The notes under the pieces: model-generated
Seen by the model: the letters and a program-made list of their open reading frames with translations, nothing else
What the model was told of the DNA's origin: nothing
Database searches by the model: none
Translations under genes and position numbers: made by a program
Origin: Andrena cerasifolii
Lineage: Eukaryota; Arthropoda; Insecta; Hymenoptera; Andrenidae
Length of the DNA: 64,000 bases
Direction: 5' to 3'
Assembly (NCBI RefSeq): GCF_050908995.1
Contig: NC_135132.1
Location: 8,303,001 to 8,367,000 of the forward strand
Shown: in pieces, positions 47,439-58,059 of the stretch
How positions within the stretch are numbered: the stretch's first letter is position 1
Layout of the letters: every line of letters begins with the position of its first letter

Positions 47439-48214
47439 CGTTGCCAATCACCTCGCCGTTTAATTAACAGCACACTCCACTTTATATTCTTCACTGTACT
47501 TCGGCACTTTACATTCTTCTATTAGAATCCATTAACTTCTCAACTCGCGGCACCAGAATTGGGCATCTTTAGTTGGATACACTGGGTCCATTTGACGGTA
47601 GAAAAGTATTAAAAGTAATGCGCGTAATTTGGTTTAAGCGAATTTCTTTGTTCAAGCAGTGATCGAACGATTCTCTCATTTTCTTACTAAAACTTTGTCT
47701 ACAGATATTTATTCTCTTTTATAATTACACAAGTCTATAATTCTTATAAAATTCTATTGTATAAAGCTGAGAAAGAAGATCGTTTGTCAGTGGATGGAAT
47801 GGCTGTTTAACTCCACTTCTTCACTCCATCAGGAGTGGAATAAAACTATAGCGATCTCGGAGGGTCTGGATTTCAAACGACGGACGCGCACGCGTTGTAG
47901 TGCTTGTTGCCTACTAAACGAATTATTTAGACTAGTAGAATACATAAATAAAAGTCTCTGTAGCTTAAATGTAAAAGAATTGCTCAGTTGCAAGAATTTT
48001 ATATTTCCCTAACAGAAAATTTTCAATTCAACTTCAAGGAATCTTTGGACTGCCACGGAACATCGCGGAAATTGTTAAACACGGCGAAGAGAGTTCTCCG
48101 TGAAGAGAGAATATCATATATACCTACATATATAAAAATAAGAACTTTGAGATTTTGCTTTGTGCTAGTCTTTTAGTGTATTTTAAGTTAATAGCATTTT
48201 GAATCGTGAATAAT
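47439..48214. other. TMEM26 5' flank and gap
   Basis: AT-rich; no gene is supported. Confidence 0.45.
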
Positions 48215-48490
48215 GTGCCACTGGCTACTTTGTGCCACCTCTTTCGACGTCATGTTCTCCTGTTACGAAAGCCCAATTTCGTGCATTCTGAAAGTTCTGG
48301 TATCCTAAGTTTCAGTTTCAAAGGCTTCGTCTTAAAGTCGCGAGCCAACGCTGCACTTTTTGAAGCCTCCACGACTCACTGTTCAATACTTCTCCGTTAC
48401 AGAGATGCCTTCGAAAGAGGCAGCATTAAAGTAGCTTTGGAATTTGGATAGGAAAGTTCAAGAGGATTTTTACAATAATAATACAGTTTT
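48215..48490 (-). repeat. Dispersed, diverged relative of the 170-bp satellite
   Basis: CCACCTCTTTCGACGTCATG, then TTCTCCTGTTACGAAAGCCC, is the reverse complement of the satellite unit. The segment runs on into AATTTGGATAGGAA and AATAATAATACAGTTT, which match the array's flank. Confidence 0.75.
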
Positions 48491-49390
48491 CTAGAGTTTT
48501 CTCCGTTTTTTTTTCCACGAAGAATGATCTACAAATTTCTCCTATAACAGACTGAGAACAAATTACATATATACAGCTATCGATTCAGAGTGGAATTGGA
48601 TCGCAATTCTACTAGCGGTTAGAATTGGAACTAAATGTGGTAAAAATTGCTACGAAAAACGCAAATGTGAATCGATCTCGATCCACACTATGAACTACTT
48701 ATGTATTAAAAGTGACAACACAGTGATCGCGGGAACTTACACTACGATCGCATCGTTATTGTTTCTCCTTTTACTAACTTTACCGACTGCGGTGATTCTG
48801 TTCTTTAGTTCTCAGAGTCACCGTTCTTAACCGTCGGGTGCGCTGCAAACATTTGATTTTTTACGAAGTCGGTATTTCAGTTCGCTTGACACCAACTCCC
48901 ATAAGATATAAAGTCCTATACCATCGACGAAATTTGTCGCTGCCTACACCCCGGCTGTGATCAAACATCCACTGTAGTTTTCTACTTTTTTGTCGCATGC
49001 AACGTTACCGATTCAGGATGGAATATACTCACAGCGCCACCAGCAGTTGGAATTAACTTTAAAAAAAAGAGAGATTTCTAGTATATCATAAAAGCTGGAA
49101 CATAGCCTCTCTAATAAAAGCTTGTCGCTATCCCAAACATTCATTGCCATGATTTAGAACAAATCAGCTCCATGAACGAACATAGCGGCTAGAAAAACTC
49201 CCCCAATTCCCTCAAACTCGACCGTCCAAAGGGATTACCCGAATGCAGCGATTAAAATTCAGCACAAAAAGTTTCGCCGACCTGATTATATCTCCACAAA
49301 CTCTGCCACTAAATTTCCTGTTGCATCACTCGGCGCGTAGTCACGCGAGCAGATGCAGGCAGCGAAGCAAACGAGCAATTTTGAGCCGCC
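48491..49390. other. Upstream region of OBP-like gene A
   Basis: AT-rich; no gene is seen before the TATA box at 49391. Confidence 0.4.
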
Positions 49391-49398
49391 TATATAAA
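49391..49398 (+). promoter_or_regulatory. TATA box of OBP-like gene A
   Basis: TATATAAA lies 45 bp above the ATG, which leaves a 5' UTR of only about 15-20 nt. A strong TATA with a short leader fits a highly expressed secreted protein. Confidence 0.6.
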
Positions 49399-49435
49399 CC
49401 CCAGTGAAGGGACACTGTGCAAAGACGAGCACAGG

Positions 49436-49852
49436 ATGCCGGGGGCAACTGCGATCCTCTTTGCGGCGTTGTTCGCCCTGTGTTCAACGGAGAACTCTCT
49501 GCAAAGGTTCGAGTCGGAGTGCAGACCGGAAGTGGGCTGGGATCCATGTCAAAGGGCTTGCGAATTCGAGAAGATGGGGCTGACGAGCGAGGGGAAGTTC
49601 GACATAGGGAAAACGAGGGCGATGATCGACCAGGGCGGCCTGAAGTTGTACCCGGACGACAGGAGGAACTTGTTGAAGGCGGCGTTCCACGTCTGCCATG
49701 AAGAAGTAGCGCCAGACAGGAGCTTGGATCGGTGTGCTGCTGCCTCTGCGATCTATTACTGCGTGAATGCTCTCCTTCGGCCAGAAGTGTTGTACAAAGA
49801 CGAGGTAGGGCCGATAAGCAGGTGGATGACGCGTCGAATCACTGTGAAATAA
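49436..49852 (+). CDS. Odorant-binding-like secreted six-cysteine protein A, intronless
   Basis: This is a 138-residue protein with a signal peptide (MPGATAILFAALFALC). Mature cysteines are at 29, 38, 42, 87, 100 and 109. The spacing C2-x3-C3 and C5-x8-C6 is the hallmark of insect PBP/GOBP odorant-binding proteins, which carry small hydrophobic ligands in extracellular fluids. The C1-C2 gap is only 8 residues instead of the usual 25-30, so the first helix is reduced or absent. The gene has no intron, unlike most OBP genes. Its closest relative in the window is the minus-strand gene at 57.6 kb, which shares DPCQ.AC, RKNLLK.AF.C-like and C.AASA.Y.C blocks. A venom or other secreted role is possible; the ligand is unknown. 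Confidence 0.75.
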   Translation: MPGATAILFAALFALCSTENSLQRFESECRPEVGWDPCQRACEFEKMGLTSEGKFDIGKTRAMIDQGGLKLYPDDRRNLLKAAFHVCHEEVAPDRSLDRCAAASAIYYCVNALLRPEVLYKDEVGPISRWMTRRITVK

Positions 49853-50079
49853 TCATTCCGAAATTTAGGGGATTTGGTTATTAATTGTTAATAATGATAA
49901 GTTTATTTTTTGGTTCTACATGGTCGTTTGTATTTCGTATAAAGTAAGGCTGAAGTGCCTGTAGAATGGCAATCGTTTTGCAGTGAGCCTCAGGTGGTTT
50001 AATATTTTTATAAATATTTATGGGATCGGGAACTCCCATACCATAAGAGGGGGCTCGGACTAAGAGGAACGGAGAGTCG

Positions 50080-50235
50080 GCACAGCCGTGGTGGTTAACG
50101 CTGCTGATCAGCACGCGGGCGGCTCGGGTTCAATTCCCGGCACCGTTGCTCTCTTTTTCCGAGGCTCCCAAAAATGTAGGAATATTACGTCACCGATTTT
50201 CTACACATCATTGTGTTTAATAATAATAATGATGG
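50080..50235 (+). mobile_element. tRNA-derived SINE fragment
   Basis: An A-box-like TGGTTAACGCTG is followed by a good B box GGTTCAATTCC (50127-50137), then a non-tRNA body and a 3' end in (TAA)n near 50219. It does not fold as a full tRNA. Confidence 0.6.
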
Positions 50236-51927
50236 ATATTGTATTGGAATCAATTCTATATATCAAAATAATGAGAAAAGTTTTATATATATGCTGTGCA
50301 TATATACGTCTCTGAGAACGCGCTTTAATCGTTTAGTTATATGTGAAACGCCTGCAGAACGGCAACCGGCTTACAGCCGTGGTGCATGTCGGGTGGGGGT
50401 AGCAGTTAAATTAAACCACGCGACGACGAGAATATCTCTGAAACTATATATATTAGCGATATCGAAAAATGTTTCAGACGAAAGTTGAATGGTTTCAAAG
50501 CGCGTATAATCTGACGTAAACAGATTTTTTATAGGTAACAGTGTAGTGGAGATACGAAGGTCAACTTGGTTTTTTAGGCGAAAGTATAAACTTTTCTGTT
50601 ATTCAATTGACTAAAGTTTTAATTAATATTAAAAAAGTATTAGGTGTTGGTGTTCAAAAAACCATTAGTTTAGGAGTTATTTAATTTTGCAATATTAAAT
50701 TTAAAATCGGATACTTTTAAGTTTAGTTAACTATTGCTGGTTTATTATTAGGTCCCAAGTAAGAGCGATGGATGGAGGATGGTGCCTTGTCGATGTGGGA
50801 ACTTTGGAAGGAAATTTGGATTCAACTACGTGACCGACAGCAAGCAATAAGATTATTCCATTTTAATATTCCGTAAATGTATTTGCTATGACGATGTAGA
50901 TATGTAAGAATTGGACTTGTATCATTTCTCCAAGAAAAAAATCTGTATTACCACAAAATTTCGTTACATCTATAACTGCGCCTATAACCTAACATAAAAA
51001 ATTGATATCGAGATCTTTCTACAATTAAATATCGCTGGAATAATATAATTCAAAGGCTTGGGAATGGAAGACATTTGAGCACACTTTTAAAAGAGATCTT
51101 AATACAGAATCGCGCCACAAATGTTGGGCAAAACGAGTACAGGGAATTTACATGGATCAGTTACATTTATAAGGAAATATTACATTGGTGTTAATGCCAC
51201 TTAGCGTTGGCATTATCGATTGGAATTGGAAATTGCTGGATGAAGTCTACCCGCTGGTGGTCTGTGCAATGGCGTAGCAAGTATCCGCGCTATCTCACCA
51301 ACCTGACCTGAAACCATAACAAGGCAGTCCTGTAGATTCGTTATTTAAATTAAAATATCCGCGAGCTCGGGCGTTTTTATTTCGCGTTGGGACGATTATT
51401 TAATACTCTGCCCATTTCGAATGGGCTTTCGAATTTCCCGCCAAATACTACGAACTAATTCGAAGAAGAATATCATGCACGTTTCTAGATATTAGAAACA
51501 AAATGGCTGCCATGGGGGAATTCGTCGTGAGGAATGTGGAAAGAATGTTTACAGCACTTTATCCCTAACCTAATTTCCTTAGATCGACACTCGGAACTTT
51601 ACAGAAAATTAACACGTTTATTATTTCTCACGTTCCATAAAAACCATAACAATTTTCAAAATATTGAGGTACTAAAGTAAAATTGAGGTCGTTCGTAAAA
51701 TTGAAGCGTCTGTTACGAAAACGATGGAAAATATTTTTATAAATTATCCAGCACCGTTCGAACTAATTTTCCACGCTAGAATAAATTACAGGTTAGTTCG
51801 CTTCGGAGGACTTCCGTTCTGCCAAAGAATGTCACAGGGATATGAAACTTCATTGGCAGTACTGGTAACGATTCATTTCTCACACTTTGATTTTGCATGA
51901 GAATCAGAGTAGAGAAGGAAGAATGTA
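50236..51927. other. AT-rich gap
   Basis: No gene is supported. A block CGCCTGCAGAACGGCAACCGG at 50348 has relatives at 49.95 kb and 55.07 kb, which suggests another dispersed repeat. Confidence 0.45.
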
Positions 51928-52355
51928 CAGGGTGATTCACCTAAAGTGTGCCACCTAAATTATTTGGAAACTCTTTGTTACATGAAAAAGTGGTTCAAAC
52001 AAAAGTTGTATGGTACCAAGAGGGGCAACCAGTGTACTAATCAGTTTTTTTATATTTTGTTTTTTTATCGAGTTACGAGGGCCACGTGGACTTTGTTAAT
52101 TGTAGTGGGTAAAATTTGATCCTGCAATTGGAGAGAGCGTTGAACGCTGAGTAAAAATCTATTAGAGGGTATGGGTCGAAAAATTAATAATTACTGAGAT
52201 ATTCTTTAAATGATTTTTAATGTAAGTGTACTGCTCAAAATGCTGTCCATTACAAACAATACAATTGATGCCGTACAACTTTTGTTTAAATCATTTTTTC
52301 ATATAACAAAGGGTTCGCAAGTAATTTAGTTGACCCACTTGGATGAATCACCCTG
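51928..52355. mobile_element. Mariner-type MITE with CAGGGTG ends
   Basis: CAGGGTGATTCA (51928) and TGAATCACCCTG (52344-52355) are flanked by TA on both sides. Inner arms (CAAACAAAAGTTGTA and TACAACTTTTGTTTA) also pair. Confidence 0.85.
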
Positions 52356-52472
52356 TACATCACGAAGCACAGCGGCATTTTTCACGGACAGTAATTTAAT
52401 TTCCCAGTTTGCGAATTCTACCTCGGGCATATTTTCAAACAATATGTCCAGAGCTTTGTCATGTCCGTTCCG
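52326..52472 (-). CDS. Candidate coding fragment ending inside a MITE
   Basis: The frame KALDILFENMPEVEFANWEI looks like real protein. It is bounded upstream by a stop just before a poor acceptor (AAAG at 52473), and its phase does not match the exon at 52.6 kb. Downstream it enters the mariner-type MITE at 52355, which supplies the TAA at 52328-52326. It may be the truncated end of a gene or a decayed exon. Confidence 0.35.
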   Translation of the reverse strand, partial: RNGHDKALDILFENMPEVEFANWEIKLLSVKNAAVLRDVQGDSSKWVN

Positions 52473-52600
52473 CTTTAAACCGTAGAGAGATCAGGGGGAT
52501 CAAAGGGACGTTAATAGGAAAAGAAATAAGGGTACAAAAATAATAAATACGAAAGAGATGGATTTACAAATATGCGCCGCGTCAACAGTCTTATACTTAC

Positions 52601-52754
52601 AAGCATTATGCTCGTTCGAGAGCACGAAGATGGGATAGGACAAAGAGATCTCGCGTAATCTCCTTAGCCGTTCCCGCTCTTCCGCCATTTCCTGTCTCGT
52701 TAACGAACGCGGTTCGACGAAAGTCATGTAAACAAAAGGAGGGGAAAACATCCA
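52601..52754 (-). CDS. Candidate coding exon, helical Arg/Glu-rich
   Basis: The open frame contains SLTRQEMAEERERLRRLREI and ends at a strong GTAAGT donor in phase 1. It can start after a CAG at 52755, in phase 0 and so compatible with the last RhoGAP exon, or at an ATG at 52727 as a first exon. Composition and donor support coding. The upstream acceptor is weak and no in-phase downstream exon was found. It may be a further exon of the RhoGAP gene or belong to another gene. Confidence 0.4.
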
Positions 52755-53384
52755 CTGGTTACAATGGCACCTAAATTCATCAACTGTTCCACCCAACGAC
52801 TCCCCTTTTCCTCCAAAGGGAGATAAACAGCACACACACGCGCGCACGATTGTGTTATGAAGGGGGAATTGAAGGGAACGTATTGAGGAGGTGAAAATGA
52901 GGAATTCTATGAGTCATTGCGAAAGAGAAATTCTTTCGTAGTAGGATTCTGTGTGTTTCGAGGAATGCGAGGGATTGTTTATCCCAGAAATGGTGGCGCA
53001 GTTGTAATAAACACGTGAATGTAATGTTGATATTACCTAACCTAGTTGCACACGTTTCGCCCTGTTTTTCTTCAGATGAAAGTCCATTGGTGAAATAGTC
53101 ACTCAGTGGTGAATCAAGAAATTGAGTTGGAAAAAAGTTCGTAGCGTTTTTTTTTTTCAGAAAAAATCGAGGACAGTGTTCAGATATTTAACCACATGTA
53201 TGCCACTTCGTTCCACCTTTCAGAATATGTACATACGTCATTTGTGTCATTTCCAATAGATGGCGTTTTATAAGTCCCAACGCTATCTATTGAGAAATGC
53301 TACGAACTTTTGTTTCACACCAATAATATTCCCAAATCTCGATTCTGTTAGACGCCAGCCCTTCGTCGAGTTACACGCAGCAAA

Positions 53385-53896
53385 CGTAAATAATTATTTC
53401 CCAGTTCCATGATCCAAATAAAATAAACCCGAAACATAGGAATTCCTAACCTAATTAGGTAAGTTACGATTACGATTTTTCTGCCACTTCTAGGAAAAGT
53501 AATCAACTGGTTCTTAAACAATAGTTAATTAGAGACACAAAGAACAGAAAACAGCCGTAAATAAATATTTCCCAGTTCCATGATCCAAATAAAATAAACC
53601 CGAAACATAGGAATTCCTAACCTAATTAGGTAAGTTACGATTACGATTTTTCTGCCACTTCTAGGAAAAGTAACCAACTGGTTTTTAAACAATAGTTAAT
53701 TAGAGACACAAAGAACAGAAAACAACCGTAAATAATTATTTCCCAGTTCCATGATCCAAATAAAATAAACCCGAAACATAGGAATTCCTAACCTAATTAG
53801 GTAAGTTACGATTACGATTTTTCTGCCACTTCTAGGAAAAGTAATCAACTGGTTTTTAAACAATAATTAATTAGAGACACAAAGAACAGAAAACAA
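53385..53896. repeat. Tandem array, 171-bp unit, three copies
   Basis: CGTAAATAA begins units at 53385, 53556 and 53727. Units are almost identical (CCTAACCTAATTAGGTAAG in each). There is no sequence relation to the 170-bp satellite despite the similar period. Confidence 0.92.
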
Positions 53897-54185
53897 TTAC
53901 AATTCTGATTTTTTTGACCACACAGAATCATGCTGCGAAATAATTCCCCTTTTACGATGACTTACAGAATTACCCATTTCCACCGTTCCTCTTTCCGCCC
54001 CCCGTTTCCTTATCTCTGGTCGAAGTGATAGGGGCAAAGTTCGAAGAGTTCTCGGAGGAGGAGTGAATGGCTCACTCGCGGTTGGCTGTTCTTTTTATTA
54101 CAAGCGTCCTGTGGGTTGGCTGCTTGGGATTTGTATTTGAATTTCGAACGTTCCCTCAGACCGCGAGGGCGCCCCTGGTTCTTAC

Positions 54186-56607
54186 GTTGTAGGAGTTTTC
54201 GGCGGACGGCCTCGTCGATGCCGCGTCGCACGATCGATTTTCATTCAGCTGCAGTTGCTCAGGGGCTTCTGTAATTAATTCGCTGAATCTGGCGGCCACT
54301 TGCTTCCATTTCACCAGGTCGGCCGGCTGGAATAGGACGAGATTGATCAGCCGCGTTTTGAATCTGCATGTTTTAGCCGCGCGTTGTTTTGGGGGAGGGC
54401 GGGGCGGCTCGCGGTTGTTCCAGCAAAAATCGAACGCTCGTAACGAAGGTACAGGTCGGTTCACAAGTGGCTCCTGTATCCCCCACACCAAATACGGGCA
54501 GATGTGTCCGCGTGAATAAAAATTTCGAGCAACGAATAAAACAAAAATCTCATTGTTCGTTTTTAATAAATTTTCTATCCAGACAGCGCCCATCTCGCGA
54601 GCGGAGGGTTTGGGTTTACCGTCAACGTGAAAAAGACTGGAAGCAGGGCTATGGGAAGCGGCGAGCCGCGTAGTTCCGTTCTCTCGGACGGGGGCCCGGA
54701 AAGAGTCAAGTGTCTCAGTAAATCAAGCAGTCCGGCCAACAGCTCCCCGTGACGGCCACCGACGTCCTGCCGTATTAATCCCAAGGCGTCCCTCGCAATC
54801 ATGTGGGTGGTCACCCCCGGATTGTCAGCTGGTCGATGGAAAATTACCATTTAATTGCTCCTCATTCTTGCTCCCCTGGCCGGCCAGGGAAAAGGGATTG
54901 CCCCGATTCACGGCAACCAGATGGTCGTTTGCGGGAGCAGACGCATATACAGGGCGTTCGACAACAGGTGTAGCAGAGACTAAAGTGGACGATTCTGTCC
55001 GACAAAGGGAGACGAAGATCGCGGCGGAGGCTTTGTTCGTTAGTTATTAATGTTTAAAAATTCGGACGAGGAACGCCTGAAGCACGGCAACCCGGCGGCA
55101 CAGTAGCCGCGTGTAGATGTCGCTAGTATGGAGGGTGTGAATAACAAGCTGACAGTCAACTGTGATCACAAATTTTGAAATTTTACCATTTTAATGGAAT
55201 TCGAAACGATCCGAAGATGAGCGACGACCGCATGACTTGACAATTCGGAAACGCGATGATAATTTTAATTACAACTGCGCCTAGATGTTCCTTCTCATGT
55301 GAAACATCGCGTCGAAACGTACCGGGTTATTTCAGAATGCGTCGACAGAGAAATGCGAGTGCAGGCTGTTTTATAAATATTCACGATTCGGCAACACGCG
55401 GAGTGGTTGCCTAACCTGCGGTGCGGAGGGCAGGCTGTTCACTTCGGCTGCGATATGTATCGCGTTAAATATGAAATTTGGTTAATTGTGGCCCTTTGGG
55501 AGCATGAACATTTTGAAAATAAGTAGTCGCAGAAGTACAATTATTTAAGAAGCAATTACGCCTTTATGGGATATATGAGCCTCTTAGAACTCAAAGCTGA
55601 CCAACCACACAATAGAAACAGCAGAAAAAAATTCATAAGTAAAGCACTCACTTGTGTGCTTAAGTCTTCAAACCGAGAAGTTTACAAAAAGTGAGGTTAA
55701 CCAGTTTCAGGCACGGGGCAGGCGTTAATAGAATAGATCAGTGGTGCCAACATGACTGGAGCTTAATCTTCTACTGCATAATACTGTCTATTACAATTAC
55801 TAGTCGATTCTAGGGAATACCCTAATCTTATGTTACATGGGCACGTGCCTTTATCTAATTAAATTGTAATACTTTGCCTGCTATTTATACTTTAACGCGA
55901 TAAATAATAAAACTAGTGTCTTGTCGCTGTTCTGGCCATGGATTAAGTATAATTATAATTAATGGTGTAAGTTAATATGAATTCTAGGGTGTTTGCGGTT
56001 ACCCAATAGAAGTTCCTGGACGTGCTGTGGCATCACTGGTTTCTTCAGGTGGCTCAAGAAGAGCTGCAGCGCAGCAGCACACTCGAGGGCCGCGTTGTTA
56101 TTCCCCAGATACGGCCTTTCCCCTTTTTTCAATGAATTTAAAATACGTCTCCTGAGATCACGGCGGCCGGCGCGCCGGAAGAGACCTTCCTCTCTGGCAT
56201 CTTGAAACGAAAACGCAGGACTCTTGCAAACAAAGACGGTCTCCTTCATTATCATATTAAAAGGAAGGGGGGGGGGGGGGCGAGGAATAAAAAAGAACGA
56301 CAAATTTATTGAACGAAAATGATAATTTAACTAAATCTAGGGAATCCCTTTCCATGCAAAGTGGAAGCTAGGAGTATATAAAACGAATCACGCGAATTAA
56401 ATTCTGATTGATTTTTATGTAAATGCTGAGATGCTGACGTTCTAGTTCAATATGGCTTTGTTTAATTTTCGGTTCTGCTTATGATGCATGGAAAGTGTTT
56501 TTCATTCAGCTTCCCGTTGTTGTTACGTACGCTGCTTCAGGAAGTTTATAATCTGCTTCACCGCTTGCAGCGACTTCTTCGATATTATGTCATCGTCTGC
56601 GTCGTGC
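54186..56607 (-). CDS. RhoGAP-domain protein, partial, four exons recognised
   Basis: Exons on the minus strand: 56607-56531, 56200-56003, 54828-54620 and 54326-54186, all GT-AG with matching phases. The first enters mid-codon and the last leaves in phase 0, so both ends of the gene are missing. The joined product reads as a RhoGAP domain: a lead helix (SLQAVKQIINFLKQH), the arginine-finger loop EEGLFRRAGRRDLRRRI, helix B ALQLFLSHLKKPVMP, the later helices ELLAGLLDLLRHLTL, and LPIALLPVFF where active GAPs have the NLA..FGPNL-type motif. RhoGAPs speed GTP hydrolysis by Rho GTPases. Here the usual Lys of helix B is Gln, and the Asn-containing motif is lost, so catalysis is doubtful. The subfamily is not identified. 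Confidence 0.65.
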
Positions 56608-56859
56608 CTGCGAATTTGAGAAATCAATATTTCTGACAATAATTGTGAAATTAATCCGATACTCAGAATATACTGCCGAATAAAACTTCCCTTAATAACT
56701 ACTGTTCAATTGTCCTTAAAAGTACATTTTTTACACTCTTTTTTTTAAATACCCCTGAATAGGGATATAAGGGAGCGCTTATAGGGTGTTGAAAAATTAT
56801 TGGACGAGCCAAAGCACACAAATTCCTACTGCCAAAAGCAACAAAAAAGTCCTTTACCG

Positions 56860-57022
56860 CTTTGCAATCTGAGCCTCCGTTCTGGAATTACAAGCGATTG
56901 AAATTTAACGGCCCCTATTAAAGCGCGCGAAATTCAAATTTCAAACGCGGCGCGACTTCAATCGCTTGTATCTCGCAAACGAGGCTTCCGATCGCAAAAC
57001 TGTAAAGGACTTTTCGGTTCCT
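56860..57022. repeat. Foldback MITE
   Basis: AAAGTCCTTTACCGCTTTGC pairs with CAAAACTGTAAAGGACTTTT, and TACAAGCGATTGAA with TTCAATCGCTTGTA, about 60-bp arms. Confidence 0.75.
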
Positions 57023-57600
57023 TTTGGCGCGAGGAACTTATATATTAACATTTATATTATATTAACATAAACAAATTATTTTCAGTAACTTCGGGAATTA
57101 ATTCGAAGTAGTTGTAGCATTGTTTATTCAAACGATAAATGTACAATACATCCATCACGAGGATGTAACACATAGGATATGCTGAAGCATGCCTCCATTC
57201 TCATTCGGGCAGCCAGTTATTCGGAAATTGTGAAAGTTACAGGCCACTGAACATTCTATGGAACATAAGTGGATACTTTTTCGCAAAGGAGCACCTCGAT
57301 CGCGATCTCCATGGCCCGTTACCTGAACTTCAAAAGGCTCCCGTGCCATTTGCGTAATAAGGGTGCTCCGCGACGCTATTTCGACCAGGATCTCGTTGAA
57401 TAACAAAGTTGTTCCTTGTTCGCCGTACGCTTCGGGGTTTCCACTTCAAAAATTGATTCGAATGCGGTCCGGAGCCTCGGAAACGTTCGATGGAGCTTCG
57501 TGGCAACGAGGAACGATGAATAATTTATGGGAGGGCTGATAGTTGGTCGACGGGAATTTGAACCAAAAACAGGGGACACGCTTGCAAGTCGAAGAAGAAG

Positions 57601-57993
57601 CTAATAGCTGTTTCTCGAGGACGCGACACGTTTCTCGTGGACAGCTTTCGGTCCTAGCATAACGGTCACGCAGGTGTACATCGCTGAAGCCGCTGTACAG
57701 TCGTCCAAGTCTTTCAGTCGCCACGTGGCACGCTGACAGATGTTGAAAGCCACTTTCAGCAGGTTTTTCCTGCTTTTGGAAAACGCATTTGAAGCGTCGG
57801 TCTCTTCCAGCATCTCTGTCAGTCGTTCCGAATTGAATTTCCCGGCATTCAGTATGCCCAATTGTTTCAGTTTACAGGCCGCTTGGCAAGGGTCCAGCGG
57901 CGAGTCCAGCGCCATTTCGCAGGACTGGTACTCGGCTCTTCCAGTCGCAAACAGCGCGAGGAATGTTGTTACCAGCACTGTAAACTTGTACAT
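57601..57993 (-). CDS. Odorant-binding-like secreted six-cysteine protein B, intronless
   Basis: This is a 130-residue protein with a signal peptide (MYKFTVLVTTFLALFATG). Cysteines are at 25, 36, 40, 86, 99 and 108. The C2-x3-C3, C4-x12-C5 and C5-x8-C6 spacings match protein A (C4-C5 and C5-C6 identical); C1-C2 is 10 residues. Shared blocks include LDPCQAAC and KNLLKVAF. A and B are therefore paralogues in opposite orientation about 8 kb apart, with RhoGAP exons between them. Both fit the PBP/GOBP fold except for the shortened N-terminus. The single exon runs from a TATA-driven start to a TAG. The function is inferred only from the cysteine pattern. Confidence 0.75.
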   Translation of the reverse strand: MYKFTVLVTTFLALFATGRAEYQSCEMALDSPLDPCQAACKLKQLGILNAGKFNSERLTEMLEETDASNAFSKSRKNLLKVAFNICQRATWRLKDLDDCTAASAMYTCVTVMLGPKAVHEKRVASSRNSY

Positions 57994-58048
57994 GTTTGCC
58001 TGGCTTCGATGGAGATTGAGTTTTTGTTTTTCTAGAGGGACCGTGGGC

Positions 58049-58056
58049 CTTATATA
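58049..58056 (-). promoter_or_regulatory. TATA box of OBP-like gene B
   Basis: On the minus strand TATATAAG lies 56-63 bp above the ATG at 57993. The arrangement mirrors that of gene A. Confidence 0.6.
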
Positions 58057-58059
58057 GTT

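Noticed and set aside
50080..50150. A complete tRNA gene
   Set aside because: It has A- and B-box-like sequence, but no acceptor-stem pairing; better read as a SINE head.
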